DNA of 64,000 bases from Dama dama (Eukaryota > Chordata > Mammalia > Artiodactyla > Cervidae): assembly GCF_033118175.1 (NCBI RefSeq), contig NC_083696.1, forward strand, positions 38,673,001 through 38,737,000. Reading direction: 5' to 3'. The notes beneath the pieces are model-generated. The model saw only the letters and a program-made list of their open reading frames with translations. It ran no database searches and had not been told where the DNA came from. Within the stretch, counting starts at the first letter, position 1, and each line of letters opens with the position of its first letter. The position numbers and the translations under genes were made by a program. Of this stretch, positions 11,586 through 23,199 are shown piece by piece.

Positions 11586-11734
11586 AAGAACCAGACTCGG
11601 GGAGTTCAGAAGTGAGAAAGATAAACTGTAGAACCTCCCAAGCAAATAGCTACATGAAAGGAGAATGAGATGAATAAGGAAATATTCGAAGACGAAATAG
11701 AAAGATGTGATATCTGAGTTACTGCAGTTCAGAG

Positions 11735-11960
11735 GAGATAAACAAGTAGACATTTGAACTCAACCTTGAAGGGTGGGTAAAAAAGTAGTGGAAAGAAAGG
11801 GCATAGTATGGGCAAGACAAGGGCAAGTTTGGTGCAGGTCATGAAAGGGATCGAGCAGGCACTGCCAAGGACGAGGCTGATCAGGGGCTGATGACAATGT
11901 CAAATCTGCCCTCCGCACAGTGAGAGTGTGGACAGAGGCAGAGGGAACTTTGGATTCCTG
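11735..11960 (-). mobile_element. Possible L2-like LINE fragment
   Basis: 'gacatttgaactcaaccttgaagg' and the following blocks resemble the inverted form of an old LINE. Weak. Confidence 0.3.
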
Positions 11961-12320
11961 AATGTGATTCAGGAAATCAAGGACCCAGGGAGCCTGTTCT
12001 CTCTTAAATGCTTTGTATTCAGGTATGGAGCCATTGGTTCTTCTGTTGGATTATCCTGAATCCCGGTGTTAATTTTAGCATCAAAATCCAGATACAGAAC
12101 ATTATTAGAGAGGGGATGAAAAGCCATACAGTGGCTGAAGTCAGAGCACAAAGCTCAGTTTGGGTGAGTCATCAAAGCAACAGACAGCAAGCCAGTGAAT
12201 AACATAACCTGGTGAAAAGAGCCATTTATTTACAATGCCCTCACCCTTTCTTTCTTGATGTGGAGGCTGAACAAAGCATATGTGATGAAGCCAAAGAGAA
12301 CTTACTAAACAGCCACCCTT
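11961..12320. other. No gene seen
   Basis: Unique-looking sequence between repeats. Confidence 0.4.
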
Positions 12321-12329
12321 AAACCTTAC

Positions 12330-12522
12330 TTGGTGGTTCAGTCAGTAAAGAATCTTCGTGCAATGCAAGAGATGAGAGTTCTATCCTTGGGTCTGGAAAA
12401 TTCCCCTGGAGGAGGGAATGGCAACCCACTCCAGTGTCCTTGCCTGGGAAATCCCATGGAGAGAAGAGCCTGGTGGGCTACAGTCCATGGGGTCTCGAAG
12501 AGTCGGACACAGCTGAGGACAC
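12330..12522 (+). mobile_element. Bov-tA SINE
   Basis: Perfect 9-bp TSD AAACCTTAC (12321-12329 and 12523-12531). The body includes TGGCAACCCACTCCAGTGTC. Confidence 0.92.
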
Positions 12523-12752
12523 AAACCTTACCCGGCACTATTTATAAAAGACTGTCACAGTTTCATTTCTGTGAAGTTGAAACTGTTCGTTGCTCCAGGG
12601 GAGAAGGGCACTTTGAGACGGGGCAAAGGAGGCAAGCCAGCCTCCACACTGTGCCTGAGTCAGAAACCATAAGGACCCGCACCCAGAACCACTGAATGTG
12701 CTCAGTGGGCCTCCCAGTCGGTTCCTGGGAAGAAGGGACAGAGATATACATT

Positions 12753-12907
12753 TGTCTTTTTTTAATTTATTTTTTAATTGAAGGAAAATTGCTTTACAGT
12801 GTGATGATGGTTTCTGCCATACAACGACACAAATCAGCCATAACTATACACATATCACCTACCCCGCCTCACCTCATCCCACCCCTCTAGATCATCACAG
12901 AACACCT
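12753..12907 (-). mobile_element. Ruminant L1 3' end
   Basis: Inverted L1 3' terminus: 'ttgctttacagtgtgatgat' then 'ccacccctctagatcatcacagaacac'. Confidence 0.8.
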
Positions 12908-13980
12908 GGCTAGGCTTCCTTTGTGATACAGAAACTTCTCACCAGCTTCTATTTTACCCGTGGTCGTCACGGGAAACCATCCAGAGCTAGCCAACTGGAA
13001 GATGTATTTGTATTCTGAAGCCAAAATGAGTTGTTGTAACACCCTACAGCTACTGAAGCTGGCTTGGGATCGTGGCAAGTTTGGCCCTGATGGCTTTTGT
13101 CTATATTTCTGGTCAACAGCAAATGGGCCTTCAAGCATCTCATCAAGGAGAAGCATTCTAAAAATCCAGGGTGAAAGAGGAGTGAGTACGTAGGCAGCGA
13201 TCTCTGAGAACATGTGGGCAGGACTGGGGCTCTTCAAATGGTCTCAGAGTCATTGTCTTAGGCTTAACCATCTATGACTCCCATGAAGCAGCTTCATGCA
13301 TCCGAATAATAATGATCCTGAGATATAAATTATAAAGAGTATGCTTCATAAGTGCTCCTAATGAGCTTTATGGATTCAGGAGAAACAGATTTATTTGCTG
13401 AGGCAATCTAGCTGTAAAAATAATGTATAAAGTAGTTAACTACTTGACGAGAAGCTAACTTTTACATTAGACATTTATTTAAAGCAGTAATGGTTCTACT
13501 GTGTGTCAGGAACATCAGTAAAAATTATAAATGATTTTCAAGCCGCATCTTCTACAGTGGATATAAAATTTTTCTAAAATTCTGGCACAGCTTCTTTCAG
13601 CTTAGAGCTCTTAAAAATAAGTTGGTTAGTCATTTGCTTTTATTGTATGGGATAGCACCAAAAGACCACTCTCATCTTTTTCCCAAAGATTTCCTCTGTT
13701 TAACAGTTAATTACCTGAAATTCTACCACTAATGATTTAGTCGTGTTGAAGTAGATTTCTAGGGCCAAGATTGAGTCATTCCTGCTCACAGAGCTACACA
13801 GCAAGCCAAAAGTCAGGTAAATTTTGCATCCTGGCAAACATTCCTCCACTTGACCAGAAATACACTGCATCCAGTCAGCCAGTTCCCAGACACCACTCCA
13901 ACTCTGGGCTCCACACTTATTTCCTGTTCCTTCTCACCCCAATCAAGGTTGACCATGTGGCCTCAGCCAACATACGTTCT
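12908..13980. other. No gene seen
   Basis: Unique sequence. Possible decayed MIR around 13460-13530; otherwise unassigned. Confidence 0.4.
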
Positions 13981-14008
13981 ATACCTTCTCCTTTTACTTT
14001 TCTCTTCC

Positions 14009-14190
14009 TTGTACTTTATTCTTTTTTTTTTTTTTTGTACTTTATTCTTTATCATATAAAAGTTTCCTGTCTTTGTCCCATTTTGCAGTCCTCTGATTGG
14101 AGGCTGTCTATTTCTATTTTTGTATTCCTTGTTCTTTATTCTTTTTCCTATAAAAGTTTCCTATCTTTGTCCCATTTTGCAGTTCTCTGG
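14009..14190. repeat. Diverged tandem duplication, about 93-bp unit
   Basis: The block from GT(A/T)CTTTATTCTTT to CCATTTTGCAGT(C/T)CTCTG occurs at 14037-14096 and 14131-14189. A third partial start is at 14011-14021, followed by poly-T (14022-14036). Each full copy contains CTATAAAAG or CATATAAAAG. It could be part of an old LTR; not resolved. Confidence 0.8.
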
Positions 14191-14199
14191 AGACTGCTT

Positions 14200-15240
14200 C
14201 ATGAAGTGTTTAAGTCTGAATCACTTATACTGTCTTCTTAACCATTTTTGACAGTCTTTTGGGGTAACTCTAGGTATCCCGTTTTTTTTTTTTAAAGCAG
14301 ATACCTCTTTCTGGAAGAGTTGGAAATACTGCTAACATTTAAAGGTCTAAATTCATCCTGCAGTATACTTATTTCACCACTAGATGTTGGTCTTGCCGTT
14401 TTGATAACTTTGAAAGGTTGTTTTGCCCTTCAGAAAAAGTGTTAAGGGCACTTTTTAAGATATAGAAAACTCCTTAAAAACATCCAACTAATCCGATTAA
14501 TTCTTAATAAATAGTGTAGATAATTGTATAAGAATTAATCAAACAGATTCAAGCCACGACTTTATAGTGCTTCCTGAAACTGTACTTGTGTCTTCATTCA
14601 GAGTTCTGTGCGTGAGTTACTTGGATACCTACAGTGGGTTTAACAAAATCTAAGCCTCTGATTCCAAAACCCTACTGAGTCTTGTAGGTTAGTCCAGAAG
14701 CTAAGATCTTCTGACCTTAGCAGCATGGGGTTTACACTGAGATAATTGGCACTTATGTTATTTGAATTAAATTATTCTTTGTTCATTTAATAAGTCCACC
14801 TTTTGAAATTTTCCTGCTTCCTTTCAGCAATCAAGTTGACTAACAACAAAAATAAGTGAACTGTAAAATGGATCTGTGTCTTGCTTCTTTATTGGCCTGA
14901 ATGTTTAATCTGTCAGGAAAATGCCTGTGCAATTACACATATATAGCTCCAAGAAAACTTAACAAGCTGAGGGAAAGTGGAGAAATTTAGCAGTCCAATT
15001 TAGAAGAGAGCACTGATTCATTTTCTTTGTTTAGAAGATGATACGCAGGTTTATGGCTTGGAAACTGGCTGATTTCTTATAACCAAAACAACAAAAAATG
15101 ATAGCACACAAAATAATCAGCAATGCACCTTCATCTACAAAGGAATCAAAACATAAAATTGTTTAAACTTAGTAAGTCTTTCAGGACTCAAGATCAAGAC
15201 TTTGAAAGTAAAACAACAGAGAAGCTACCAAATATTAATT
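14200..15240. other. No gene seen
   Basis: Unique AT-rich sequence with a short poly-T at 14282-14293. Confidence 0.45.
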
Positions 15241-15244
15241 GTCC

Positions 15245-15460
15245 ACCAGTTATTACTCAAGTAACATAATAGATGGTTTACACAATTATCTTATTTAACC
15301 CTCCCAACATATTGATAGGCATATTGACTCTGTGTATGGAAAATTAAAACTCAGAAAAGTTGTTTCAAGACCCTGCTGTTAGTAAGTTGTGAAACTGAGA
15401 TGTGAATGCAAAACTTTGGGCTTGAAATCCAGGGTCCCTTCCCCACACTGCAGCTACGCA
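15245..15460 (+). mobile_element. MIR SINE
   Basis: ATTATCTTATTTAACCCTCC...AAAATTAAAACTCAGAAAAG follows the MIR core. Confidence 0.55.
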
Positions 15461-15559
15461 CACGGGGATTTTCATTGAGGAAATAATGTTCTTGGGCACG
15501 CAAACAAACCCACATGCAGATAACCTGAGTGGGCTGGTGGAATAAAGGCACGGATGGGC

Positions 15560-16075
15560 AACACTGAAATGAAAGCAGGATCTTGAAGAGATATTTGCAC
15601 ACCCGTGTTTATTGCAGCATTTTTCTCAATAACCAAGAGGTCAAAGCAATAGATATGTCCATTGATGGATGGATGGATAAATAAATTACGGTATAGCAAC
15701 ACACTGCAATATTATTTAGGCTTTAAAAAAGAAGAAAACCCTGTCATATGTTACAACATGGATGAACCTGGAGGGCATTATGCAAAATGAAATAAGCCAA
15801 TTAAAAAAAAATTACTGTGTGATTCCACTTCCATAAGGTCTCTAAAGTTGTCAAAGTCATAGAAACAGAAAATGCAGTGGTGGCTGCCAAGGCATAGGGG
15901 AGGGAGAAACATGGAGTTATTGTTTAATGGCTATAGAGTTTCGGATTTGCAGGATGAAAACAGTTGTACAGATCTGTTGTAAAACAATATGAATATACTT
16001 AACTGTATATGGAAAGATGGTTAACATAAATTTTATGTTACATGTCTTTCACTACAATTAAAATTTTTAAAAAGA
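15560..16075 (+). mobile_element. L1 (L1MA/L1MB-type) 3' end
   Basis: TTATTGCAGCATTTTTCTCA, ATGGATAAATAAATTACGGT, TGGAGTTATTGTTTAATGGC and ACTACAATTAAAATTTTTAA are in L1 order. The ORF2 end is heavily decayed. Confidence 0.75.
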
Positions 16076-16229
16076 GAAGATGCAAAAAATCCTGCAAATA
16101 ATAAATGCTGGAGAGGGTGTGGATAAAAGAGAACCTTTCTACACTATTGGTAGGAATGTAAATTGGTCCAGCCACTGTGGAAAACAGCATTCAGGTTCCT
16201 TAAAAAACTAGAAGTAGAGCTAACATGAT

Positions 16230-16325
16230 CCTCTGGGAGATGGTGAGAGTCAGGGAAGCCTGGTGTATTGCAGTCCACGGGGTTGCAAAGAAGCAGACAC
16301 GGCTGAGCAACTGAACAACAATAAC
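16230..16325 (+). mobile_element. BovB/Bov-A 3'-end fragment
   Basis: GGGAGATGGTGAGAGTCAGG to the CTGAACAACAATAACAAC tail. Flanked by AACATGAT (16222-16229) and AACATATGAT (16326-16335), a TSD with a 2-bp difference. Confidence 0.75.
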
Positions 16326-16862
16326 AACATATGATTCAGCAGTTTCACTCCTGGGCATATATCTAGAAAAATGAAAATTTTAATGAAAAAAGACATATGC
16401 ACCCCAATATTCATAACAGCACTATTTACAATGGTCAAGAAATGGAAACAACCTAAATGTACTTCGACCGATGAATGGATAAAAATGATGTGGTATGTAT
16501 ATGATGGACTCAGCCACAAAAAAGAATGAAACAATGCCATTTGCAGCAACATGAATGGATCTGGAGATTATCATACTAAGTTAAGTAAGTCAGACAAAGA
16601 CAAACATGATATCACATATATGTGGAATATAAAAAATACAAATAAACTTATTTACAAAACAGAAATAGACTCACAGCCATAGAAAACAAACTTATAGTTA
16701 TTAAATGGGAAAAAAGAAGGGATAAATTAAGAGTATGAAATTAACAAATACATAATACTATGTATAAAACAAACAACAAGGATTTACTGCATAACCCAGG
16801 AAACCACATTGTAATAAACTATAATGGAAAAGAATTGATACAAAGAATATACATATATATAT

Positions 16863-17082
16863 GTTGTTGTCATTTAGTGGCTAAGTCATGTCTGACTCTG
16901 GCTCTTTTCGACCCCATGGCTTACACCCCACCAGGCTCCTTTTGACTATGGGATTTCCCAAGCAAGAATATTGGAGTAGATTGCCATTTCCTTCTCCAGG
17001 GGATCTTCCTGACCCAGAAATAGAACCTACATATTCTGCATTGGCAGGTGGGTTCTTTACCACTGAGCCACCTGGGAAGCCC
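16863..17082 (-). mobile_element. Bov-tA SINE inside L1
   Basis: Inverted copy from TTGTTGTCATTTAGTGGCTA to GAGCCACCTGGGAAGCCC, flanked by AT-rich L1 sequence that blurs the TSD. Confidence 0.87.
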
Positions 17083-17725
17083 ATATATGTATACTTACAG
17101 CCAAATCACTTTGCTGTATACCAGAAACTATCAAAATATTGCAAATCAGCTATACTTCAAAAAGATAAGATACAGAGGAGTAATGAAAAAGGAGACATAA
17201 TTACAGATAAAACAAAGACATGATACTGAGATGATCATTTTGTAATATATGCAAATATCAATACATTATGTTGTACACCTGATTCTAATGTAATTAATGT
17301 AATAACATGTCAATGATACTTCATTAAAAATAATGAAAAAAAAATACCCTAAGAACAGGAATGAGTGAGTTCAGTCCCTCAGTCATGTCCAACTCTTTGT
17401 GACCCCATGGACTGCAGCATGCCAGGCTTTCCTGTCCATCATCAACTCCTGGAGCTTGCTCAAACTCATATCCATTGCATCAGTGATGCCATCTAACCAT
17501 CTCATCCCCTATCATCCCCTTCTCCTGCCTTCAATCTTTCCCAGCATCAGGGTCTTTTCCAATGAGTTGCTTCTTCTCATCAGGTGACCAAAGTATTGGA
17601 GTTTCAGCTTCAGCATCAATTCTTCCAGTGAATATTCAGGACTGATTTTCTTTAGGATTGACTGGTTGGGTCTCCTTGCAGTCCAAGGGACTCTCAAGAG
17701 TCTTCAACATCACAGTTCAAAAGCA

Positions 17726-18589
17726 TCAATACTTTGGCACTTTCTTTATAGTCCAACTCTCACATCCATACATGACTACTGGTAAAACCATACCTTTGAC
17801 TAGACAGACCTTTGTTGGTAAAGTAATGTCTCTGCCTTTTAATATGCTGTCTAGGTTGGTCATAGCTTTTCTTTCAAGGAGCAAGCTTCTTTTAATTTCA
17901 TGGCTGCAGTCACCACCTGCAGTGATTTTGGAGCCCAAAACAATAAAATCTCTCACTGTTTCCTTTGTTTCCCCATCTATTTGCCATGAAGTGATGGGAC
18001 CAGATGCCATGATCTTAGTTTTCTGAATGTTGAGCGTTAAGCCAACTTTTTCACTCTCCCCTTTCACTTTCATCAAGAGGCTCTTTAGTTCTTCTTCGCT
18101 TTCTGCTATAAGGGTGGTATCATCTGCATATCTGAGGTTATTGATATTTCTCCTGGCAATCTTGATTCCAGCTTGTGCTTCATCCAGCTCAGCATTTCTC
18201 ATGATGTACTCTGCATATAAGTTAAATAAGCAGGGTGACAATATACAGCCTTGACGTAATCCTTTTCTGATTTGGAACCAGTTTGTTGTTCCATGTCCAG
18301 TTCTGACTGTTGTTTCTTGATCTGCATACAGATTTCTCAGGAGGCAGGTAAGGTGGTCTTGTATTCCCATCTCTTTCAGAATTTTCCACAGTTTATTGTG
18401 ATCCACACAGTTAAAGATTTTGGCGTAGTCAATAAAGATGTTTTTCTGGAACTCTCTTGCTTTTTTGATGATCCAGTGGATGTTGGCAATTTGATCTCTG
18501 GTTCTTCTGCCTTTTCTAAATCCAGCTTGAACATCTGGAAGTTTACAGTTCATGTACTGTTGAAGCCTGGCTTGGAGAATTTTGAGCAT
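17726..18589 (-). pseudogene. BovB reverse transcriptase remnant
   Basis: A 287-residue open segment with RT motifs: FIDYAKIFNCVDHNKLW (motif A region, 52-68; the usual AFD is IFN here), KGLRQGCILSPCLFNLY (109-125) and the catalytic box YADDT (154-158). The C-terminal part runs to SWTIKKVP. The family enzyme copies BovB RNA at a nicked target. Here it lacks the upstream endonuclease in frame, so it is a decayed copy. There is no host gene use to infer. Confidence 0.9.
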
Positions 18590-19554
18590 TACTTTACTAG
18601 CATGTGAGATGAGTGCAATTGTGTGGTAGTTTGAGCATTCTTTGGCATTGCCTTTGCTTATGACTGAAATGAAGACTGACCTTTTCTAGTCCTGTGGTCA
18701 CTGCTGAGTTTTCCAGGTTTGCTGGCATATTGAGTGCAGCACTTTTACAGCATCATCTTTTAGGATTTGAAATAACTCAACTGGAATTCCATCACCTGCA
18801 CTAGCTTTATTCATATTGATGCTTCCTAAGGCCCACTTGACTTCACACTACAGGATGTCTGGCTCTAGGTGAGTGATCACACCATTGTGGTTATCTGGGT
18901 CATGAAGATCTTTTTTGTATAGTTCTTCTGTGTGTTCTTGTCACCTCTTAATATCTTCTGCTTCTGTTAGGTCCATACCATTTCTGTCCTTTATTGTGCT
19001 CAACTTTGCATGAAATATTCCCTTGGTATCTCTAATTTTCTTGAAAAGATCTCTATTCTATCCCATTCCAGTGTTTCCCTCTATTTCTTTGCATTGATCG
19101 CTGAGGAAGGCTTTCTTATCTCTCCTTGCTATTCTTTGGGATTCTGCATTCAAATGGGTATATCTTTCCTTTTCTCCTTTGCCTTTAGCCTCTCTTCTTT
19201 TCTCAGCTATTTGTAAGGCCTCATCAGACAACCATTTTGCCTTTTTGCATTTCCTTTTCTTGGGGATGATCTTGACCACTGTCTGCTGTACAGTGTCAAG
19301 AACCTCCTTCTATAGTTCTTCAGGCACTCTGTCTATCAGATCTAATCCCTTGAATCTATTTGTTACTTCCACTGTATAATTGTAAGGGATTAGATTTAGG
19401 TCATACCTGAGTGGTCTAGTGGTTTTTCCCTACTTTCTTCAATTTAAGTCTGAATTTGACAATAAGGAGTTCATGATCTGATCCACAGTTAGCTCCTGGT
19501 TTTGTTTTTGCTGACTGTATAGAGCTTCTCCATTTTTGGCTGCAAATAATATAA

Positions 19555-20140
19555 TCAATCTGATTTCAGTTTTGGCCATCTGGTGATGTCCATGTGTAGA
19601 GTCTTCTCTTGTGTTGTTGGAAGAGGGTGTTTGCCATGACCAGTGTGTTCTCTTGGCAAAATTCTATTAGCCTTTGCCCTGCTATTTTGTACTCCAAGGC
19701 CAAATTTGCCTGTTACTCCAGGTATCTCTTGACTTCCTACTTTCGCATTCCAGTCCCCTATAATGAAGAGGACATCTTTTTTGGGTGTTAGTTCTAGATG
19801 GTCTTGTAGGTCTTCATGGAACCGTTCAACTTCGGCTTCTTCAGCATTACTGGTTGGGGCATAGACTTGGATTACTGTGATATTGAATGGTTTGCCTTGG
19901 AAACGAACAGAGATCATTCTGTTGCTTTTGAGATTGCATCCTAGTACTGCGTTTTGGACTCTTGTTGACTACGATGGCTACTCCATTTCTTCTAAGGGAT
20001 TCTTGCCCACAGTAGTAGATATAATGGTCATCTGAGTTAAATTCACCAATTTCAGTCCAGTTTAGTTCACTGATTCCTAAAATGTTGATGTTCACTCTTG
20101 CCATCTCTTGTTTGACCACTTCCAATTTGCCTTGATTCAT
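19555..20140 (-). pseudogene. BovB endonuclease domain remnant, frameshifted
   Basis: Two overlapping open pieces cover the APE-type endonuclease: 20140-19847 (NILGISELNW, YIYYCGQESLRRNGVAIVV) and 19917-19555 (VIQVYAPT, IIGDWNAKVGSQ). The frame shifts between them near 19850-19920. Confidence 0.85.
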
Positions 20141-20147
20141 GGACCTA

Positions 20148-20364
20148 TGGGCTTCCCTGGTGGTTTAGATGGTAAAGTGTCTGCCTGCAATGTGGGAGAC
20201 CCAGGTTCGATCCCTGAGTTGGGAGGATCACCTGGGGAAGGAAATGGCAACCCATTCCAGTATTCTTGCCTGGAAAATTCCATGGACAGAGGACTTGGTA
20301 GGCTACAGCCCATGGGGTTGCAGAGTTGGACATGACTGAGCGACTTCACTTTCTTTCTTTTTCT
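20148..20364 (+). mobile_element. Bov-tA SINE nested in BovB
   Basis: Full-length copy with perfect 12-bp TSD TTCATGGACCTA (20136-20147 and 20365-20376). Removing it restores BovB sequence. Confidence 0.95.
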
Positions 20365-20879
20365 TTCATGGACCTAACATTCCAGGTTCCTATGCAATAT
20401 TGCTCTTTACGGCATCGGACTTTACTTCTATTACCTGTCACATCCACAACTGGTTGTTGTTTTTGCTTTGGCTCCGTCCGTTCATTCTTTCTGGAGTTAT
20501 TTCCCCATTCTCTCCAGTAGCATATTGGGCACCTACTGACCTGGGAAGTTCATCTTTCAGTGTCCTACGTTTTTGCCTTTTCATACTATTCATGATGTTT
20601 TCAAGGCAAGAATATGAAAATAATGAAATAAAATAATACCCTAAGAACAGGAATGAGCATCTATGAAAAGAGTTGAGAGAGAAGCATTTCAGGCAGAGGG
20701 AACAGAGCATGCTAAGTGTATATATTTAGAAAGTGAGGAAAAGCAAGAAGTAAAGATTTCTCTTTACAAAGAACAAAAAGTGGGTTTATAGAGCTGTATA
20801 ACTTTCAAAAGATCCAAGACATGAAAGTAATAAAGGAATATCACCAATATCAATAGTTTGATATTAACGTGACTGAAAA

Positions 20880-21400
20880 CTTACAATGTACAATTGTCTG
20901 TAAAAATATAAAGTCCTCATACTTACTCAAGAAGAAATAGAGAAACTTAATGATCCTGTAACCATTAAGGTATTGATTTTTTTCAGTAGTTAAAATTTGT
21001 ACAAAATAAAACACTATATGTAGATGATTTTATAAGCAAATTCTACTAAACATCCAAGAAACTGATAGCCCAGAGTTATGTAAATCTTTCCAAAAAATAA
21101 AACATAAGGAAACTACTAAACTCAGTTACTGAGGTTAGCCTAGATCAGGCAAAGAATACGGAAGAAAGAGGAGGTTAACCTGACTTTATGAGTATATATG
21201 CAAAAATCTTAAACACATATAGGCAAACTGAACCTAAGATTGAATGTATGTATATGTATATGAATATGAATATTGTATATCTGTGTCTAATCACAAAAAT
21301 GTAAAGATGAATTAACATTAGAAATATTAAGGTAATTGATCACATTTACAGAATAAGGAAAAAAGCATGATAGTGTTTATTAGTGACTATGTCTATATTA
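20880..21400 (+). mobile_element. Old L1 ORF2 fragment
   Basis: CTTACTCAAGAAGAAATAGA, CAAATTCTACTAAACATCCA and TATGCAAAAATCTTAAACAC are in L1 ORF2 order, with many stops. Confidence 0.55.
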
Positions 21401-21444
21401 TTATAGACACATCCATATTATTTATGGATAGGAGTTTGAAAAAC

Positions 21445-21705
21445 AGGCTTCCCTGATAGCTCAGTTGGTAAAGTATCCACCTGCAATGCAGGAGACCCCA
21501 GTTCGATTCCTGAGTTGGGAAGATCCACTGGAGAAGGGATAGGCTACCCACTCCAGTATTCTTGGGCTTCTCTTGTGGCTCAGCTGGTAAAGAATCTGCC
21601 TGCAATGTGGGAGACCTGGGTTCCATCCTTGGGTTGGGAAGATCCCCTGGAGAAGGGAAAGGCTACCCACTACAGTGTTGTGGCCTGGAGAATCCCATGG
21701 ACAAT
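21445..21705 (+). mobile_element. Bov-tA with two tRNA heads (composite SINE)
   Basis: First head at about 21446 (GGCTTCCCTGATAGCTCAGT). The unit stops at CCAGTATTCTT (21563) and a second head follows at once (GGGCTTCTCTTGTGGCTCAG), then the usual body to CCATGGAC. Such composites recur in ruminant genomes. Confidence 0.85.
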
Positions 21706-22400
21706 AAACATGCAAAGGAATGAATATGCTAAACTCAGTCTGTTGCTTTTCTCTGGGAAAAAAGATGGAGAAAGAGATTGAGGAAAGCTGTATAGAAGTC
21801 TTTGATGGTACCCGTAATTTTTGTTTTAAGATTCTAAGTAAATCTGATAAAATGTTAAATTTTGACAGATGAGCAAGAGATATATGGTGCTTATTATAAT
21901 GTTTTTTATAGTTTTCTGTGAGCTGTAATTAAAAAAAAATCTTTCCAGGGGCTGATCGTGCCTGCTAGAAGATTTTCAATAAAAATCTGTCATTCAAACT
22001 TTAATTTAAATTACCACTGTTTGATTCTGAAAAGAAACAGATTGAAATATGGCACATGAAACACATATACACACACATATGTACATATATATATAAATAT
22101 ATTTAGGCCCTTGGTTCTTACTGGTATTTTTTTTACTTACTGATTTTGATTGTCTGCTCTGACACTAATCATAGGATTGGACTGGTGAAAATGCAGACAG
22201 AGCTGATTTAAACACTGTAAAAAATTTTTTTCTACATAGGAGATAGAATAATAGAATTATAAAACTTATCTAATTCAAGATGTTAAACTGAATATATTTA
22301 TCCTCTCTTCTGAGACACCATTTGATGATAATTAATAAGTTAAGAAAGATATAATTCCACAACAGCTTTTGAGACTAGACAGACTAAGGAAGAGCTCAAC
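21706..22400. other. No gene; AT microsatellite
   Basis: Unique AT-rich sequence; CA/TA dinucleotide-rich stretch at about 22060-22105. Confidence 0.5.
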
Positions 22401-22710
22401 AGATTTTTTTTTTCTTATTGGAGGATAATTGCTTTACAGTGCTGTGTTGGTTCATGCCAATCAGTCATAATTACGTATATATTTACACATATGCATATAT
22501 ATATATATATCCCCTCGCACTTTGGCCTCCCTGCCCCCTCCCCGCGCCCTCCCATCCCACTCTTCTGCGTTGTTGCAGAGTGCAAGTCCGGGCCGTGTCC
22601 CCTGTGTTACTTACGCAGCAGCTTCCCGCTAGCTAGCTGTTTTACACACGAGAGCGTATATATGTCAATGCTGTTTTCTCAATCTGTCCCACCCTCTCCT
22701 TTCCCTGCGT
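22401..22710 (-). mobile_element. Ruminant L1 3' end
   Basis: Inverted L1 3' UTR: GGAGGATAATTGCTTTACAG, an internal (AT)n at 22496-22510, then CTCCCATCCCACTCTTCTGC. Confidence 0.8.
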
Positions 22711-23199
22711 TCAACACATTTCTGAAAGTCAGGTGTAGATTAAAGGGTTTTGATCTGTGAAGTGAAGAAGGCAAACCCCTCGATGTGCATGGAGGGCCCT
22801 GCAGTAAGGAGGCTGCCGACCTGCCCAGGGACAGCCCTGGAGAAGCTATAGTGTAGAGACTGCAGATAAAACAAAGGAGCAGGGTGGACGGGCACAGAGC
22901 CCTGAGATTGATGGGCGGTGTTATGAAACACTTGATCCCCCCATTCTCTTCCTTAACTCCCTATTACCAGCCTAGCCCAGCCCAGGTCCTTCAGGCATTC
23001 AGTCACTGCGACCGCTTCCCCTCCCCAATCAGACTCATAATACCATGGGAAGATGGGAGAGTTTTTCTGAAGAAACTGACCAAACTGTCTAGAGAGAACT
23101 ATAGAAGTGCCTCAGAATAGTCTTCCGCATTTTACCATTCTGGTGGTAGTGACGCAAGGCAGCTCACAGAGCCCAGATCTCATTCTGTCACTCAAAAAG
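22711..23199. other. No gene seen
   Basis: Unique-looking, moderately GC-rich; no supported ORF. Confidence 0.4.

Larger units (their letters stand above)
16080..17340 (+). mobile_element. Second L1 3' region, invaded by two other elements
   Basis: GCTGGAGAGGGTGTGGATAA, GGAATGTAAATTGGTCCAGC, ACATATGCACCCCAATATTC, AAATAGACTCACAGCCATAG and CAAATCACTTTGCTGTATAC follow an L1 ORF2 end and 3' UTR. Insertions at 16230-16325 and 16863-17082 break it. The BovB at 17366 enters next to its 3' end. Confidence 0.75.
17366..20616 (-). mobile_element. Near full-length BovB (RTE) LINE
   Basis: About 3.0 kb of BovB in inverted orientation, its 3' end at left (GTTCAGTCCCTCAGTCATGT) and its 5' end near 20616. 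One Bov-tA is inserted at 20148-20364. It is flanked by an unusually long TSD: 17327-17365 and 20617-20657, of which the last 23 bp (17343-17365 and 20635-20657) are identical. The reading frame is broken into pieces: endonuclease 20140-19847 and 19917-19555, a linker piece 19279-19058, reverse transcriptase 18589-17726. It is therefore not autonomous. Confidence 0.93.

Noticed and set aside
17399..20140. Plus-strand frames of 60-122 codons in the BovB region
   Set aside because: They are the complement of the BovB endonuclease/RT reading frame.
21445..21705. Two-headed Bov-tA as a novel fusion
   Set aside because: This composite form is common in ruminant genomes, so it is ordinary.
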